A stretch of DNA of 64,000 nucleotides from Hypomyces perniciosus (taxonomy: Eukaryota > Ascomycota > Sordariomycetes > Hypocreales > Hypocreaceae). A model generated the notes under the pieces. It made no database searches and had not been told where the DNA came from. It saw nothing but the letters and a program-made list of their open reading frames with translations. The stretch is from contig SPDT01000010.1 of NCBI GenBank assembly GCA_008477525.1, forward strand, positions 372,001 through 436,000, in the 5' to 3' direction. A program made the translations under genes and the position numbers. Of the stretch, positions 62,038-64,000 are shown one piece after another. How positions within the stretch are numbered: the stretch's first letter is position 1; each line of letters starts with the position of its first letter.

Positions 62038-64000
62038 AGAGCGTTGTATGCGGCCCATTCTTTTATCATTATGACTTTGATGAAACAGCCATATCTCCTG
62101 GACTCAGCCGTATGGTACGACTTACATGAACTTGCTTCTCTCGGATCATCAGCTCGGCTGTGAAAAGCCAAAACTTACATACAACACTACTAATAATACA
62201 TCTCCTCTTGAGGAGACGGAGGGCCTAAAAGGCACGTTGTGACGTCGATGGCAGTCGACTTTTTTCAGGCGGCTCATTCTTATTTCGAAAGGAAAAAAAA
62301 GTTAGCGATGGGGTTGGCGGCAGCGTATCGACATGTTTGATTTTATTGCGACTATTTCGGGGCTCAGCGTTTTGGTTTATCTTGCGACTCTGGCGGCGAC
62401 CATCTTAAAAATGAGCAACAACACTCGAAGCATCACTTCCGGGAGTCGAGCGGAATTTTGGAAATTTTTTACACAACTCGAAAGGCATTGATTGTGTGGA
62501 GGGCTGGCTGTCTGAACAATATTTTGTTGGTAAAAACGTTTGTTCTTTTGGGTTGAAATTACTCGATTGTATTGCGATGGACTTTGCTTTTGTTCTCATG
62601 AATATTCGTATTTGGGCTTTTTTCTTGTTTATCCCGCGGTCTTGTACAAAATATTTGGTTGCCGAGTCAGTATTTTTTTGGGTTTTCAGTTGCCCAAGGG
62701 CGATGCAATGTGTGTCTGCATTTGAAAAGGCGAAGAAGATGGTGGTGGACTTGGATGCTGCACTCGAGTGCAAGTGTCGGCCACCCCTGGGAGGTACTTT
62801 TGTCGTTGGTTTTTAACCTGCATATCTTACTTGGGTTGTTCATACGTCCCTTGGTTCTCCATCATTACTCTTTTTGTTTGGCCCCGATATGGGGGTGAGG
62901 GATGTGAGCGTTGCGCCAACCGTTGATCAACGCCGGGGGCTTGCTGCCACGGGGTTTGATCATGGATTGGGGGCCGTGACGTGGACAGGCAATCCCTGGG
63001 AATATAGTTGCATACAGATAGCTTGGGTAGCTGTATCTGAAGCTGTACATGGCTCAAATCAAACAAACAAGGAACACCAATCGTTCTGGTACATACACAT
63101 CTACTTCATACTGCGTCCTTTCTGCCCACGGTGACATGAACATGAACACCATGATTGTAGAAACGGCCGATTAAGAATACTCTGACTCTGACTCTAACCC
63201 TGAGACTAGGAAGAATGGAACAATGGCTTTGATGACATGCAGCATCTCTCCCATTCCGAACACCTGGATCTGCCAAACCTCACGACAGCCAAAACGGTAA
63301 AGACAAAGCAAAGACTACATACCCGCCCTGACCCTGCTACTGCCCTCTTTGCTTCACCAAATGCCGATAAACGCCGCTGAAGAATGCCGAGGCCCCCCCC
63401 CTTCTCTTCGACGCGGTGAGCGCAAGAGGGAGGGTGGGAGGGGGAGGAGCAAAAGCAAGCCACACACTCTCTGTGTCAAAACGGAGGACGTGCCGCCGCC
63501 GTCGCTTTTTTGTCTTTCTCTCCCTGCTGCTCTCGCCCATGTGGCATCTTTATCATGCGTTTTTCTTGCAGGACTTTACGGGCTAGGTATGTAGGGGGCG
63601 CATCTACGAATGGCGGGGAGAGGAGAGGGGAGGGGAGGGGGCAAAAAGGGCTGAAGAACGAGTGGCGTAGAGCGTTTTTTTGCGCCGGACAAGGAACTGC
63701 GATGTAAGTTAGTCAGTTCGTAGATACATTCGTCGACTGCTTGGTAATAGTATTATGTACTATATGTTTAATGGTCGGGGGAGAAGAAGAGGTGAAGAGG
63801 GAGCGTGGGGAGCGCTGAGAGAGAGAAGGGGGGGATATCTCCATTGGGAGGTCTTGGCTTCTGCGCGGTTGTGACGAAGTGAACTGGGTACTTCGTACAT
63901 GTTAGGTAGTAGTACATGAATGGGATGGGATAAGATGGGCGTGTGTGAAGATGCAGATGGATGTTTCGGTCGTCTTGCAGAATCGCAGGGTCCTTGACTT
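62038..64000. other. Right-edge intergenic region
   Basis: 3' flank of the C2H2 gene, then about 1.9 kb without a supported gene. It includes T-rich sequence (62430-62700), GA/GGGA-rich runs (63410-63440, 63610-63640) and a TACTTCGTA near 63890. No domain-bearing frame reaches the right edge. Confidence 0.5.

Noticed and set aside
63179..63200. CTCTAACCCTGAG as possible telomere-like sequence
   Set aside because: Only one TAACCC unit is present; the surroundings are a short CTGACT repeat.

Overview
The window is nuclear DNA of a filamentous ascomycete. The protein-coding genes carry short introns (about 50-90 nt) with GT..AG borders. The encoded proteins are closest in wording to those of Sordariomycetes, probably Hypocreales. 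That placement is inference from remembered family features; no search was run. Nothing bacterial, viral or organellar is seen, and no tRNA, rRNA or CRISPR array could be supported.

Layout. (1) Positions 1-170 hold the 5' end of YTM1 on the minus strand, running off the left edge. A frame-broken coding remnant follows near 0.8-1.3 kb, then glycogen synthase (2074-4451, +). (2) 4.45-13.8 kb is sparse: one conserved fungal protein of unknown function (8063-9229, -) between long intergenic stretches rich in microsatellites and copies of TACTCCGTA/TACGGAGTA. (3) 13.8-44 kb is a compact housekeeping block: an F-box protein (-), a very-long-chain fatty acid elongase (-), cytochrome c oxidase subunit VI (+), a chromodomain/HDA2-3 heterochromatin protein (-), the decapping nuclease RAI1 (+), a germinal-centre-type STE20 kinase (-), CYK3 (+), MAU2/SCC4 (+), HSH49/SF3b4 (-), TOM7 (+) and an FLX1-like mitochondrial carrier (+). 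Neighbours are mostly convergent or divergent, and several pairs share intergenic promoters. (4) 43.9-60.4 kb has no confident gene. It is densely seeded with the nonamer and simple repeats and holds a few frame-broken or fragmentary coding-like stretches. (5) A four-finger C2H2 transcription factor (60385-62037, +) ends this stretch. The last 2 kb shows no gene.

The genes do not form one pathway. They cover ribosome assembly (YTM1), storage carbohydrate (glycogen synthase), sphingolipid-chain elongation (ELO), mitochondria (COX6, TOM7, FLX1), chromatin and chromosome cohesion (chromo/HDA2-3, MAU2), RNA quality control and splicing (RAI1, HSH49), and septation/cytokinesis (STE20 kinase, CYK3). 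The last two start divergently from one 1.3-kb intergenic region.

The most unusual signals are non-genic. A 9-bp motif occurs 38 times by my count where about 0.5 is expected by chance. It lies only outside coding sequence and sometimes pairs into perfect palindromes. The 16-kb gene-poor, motif-rich segment also stands out. All exon borders were derived by hand from reading frames and splice consensus.
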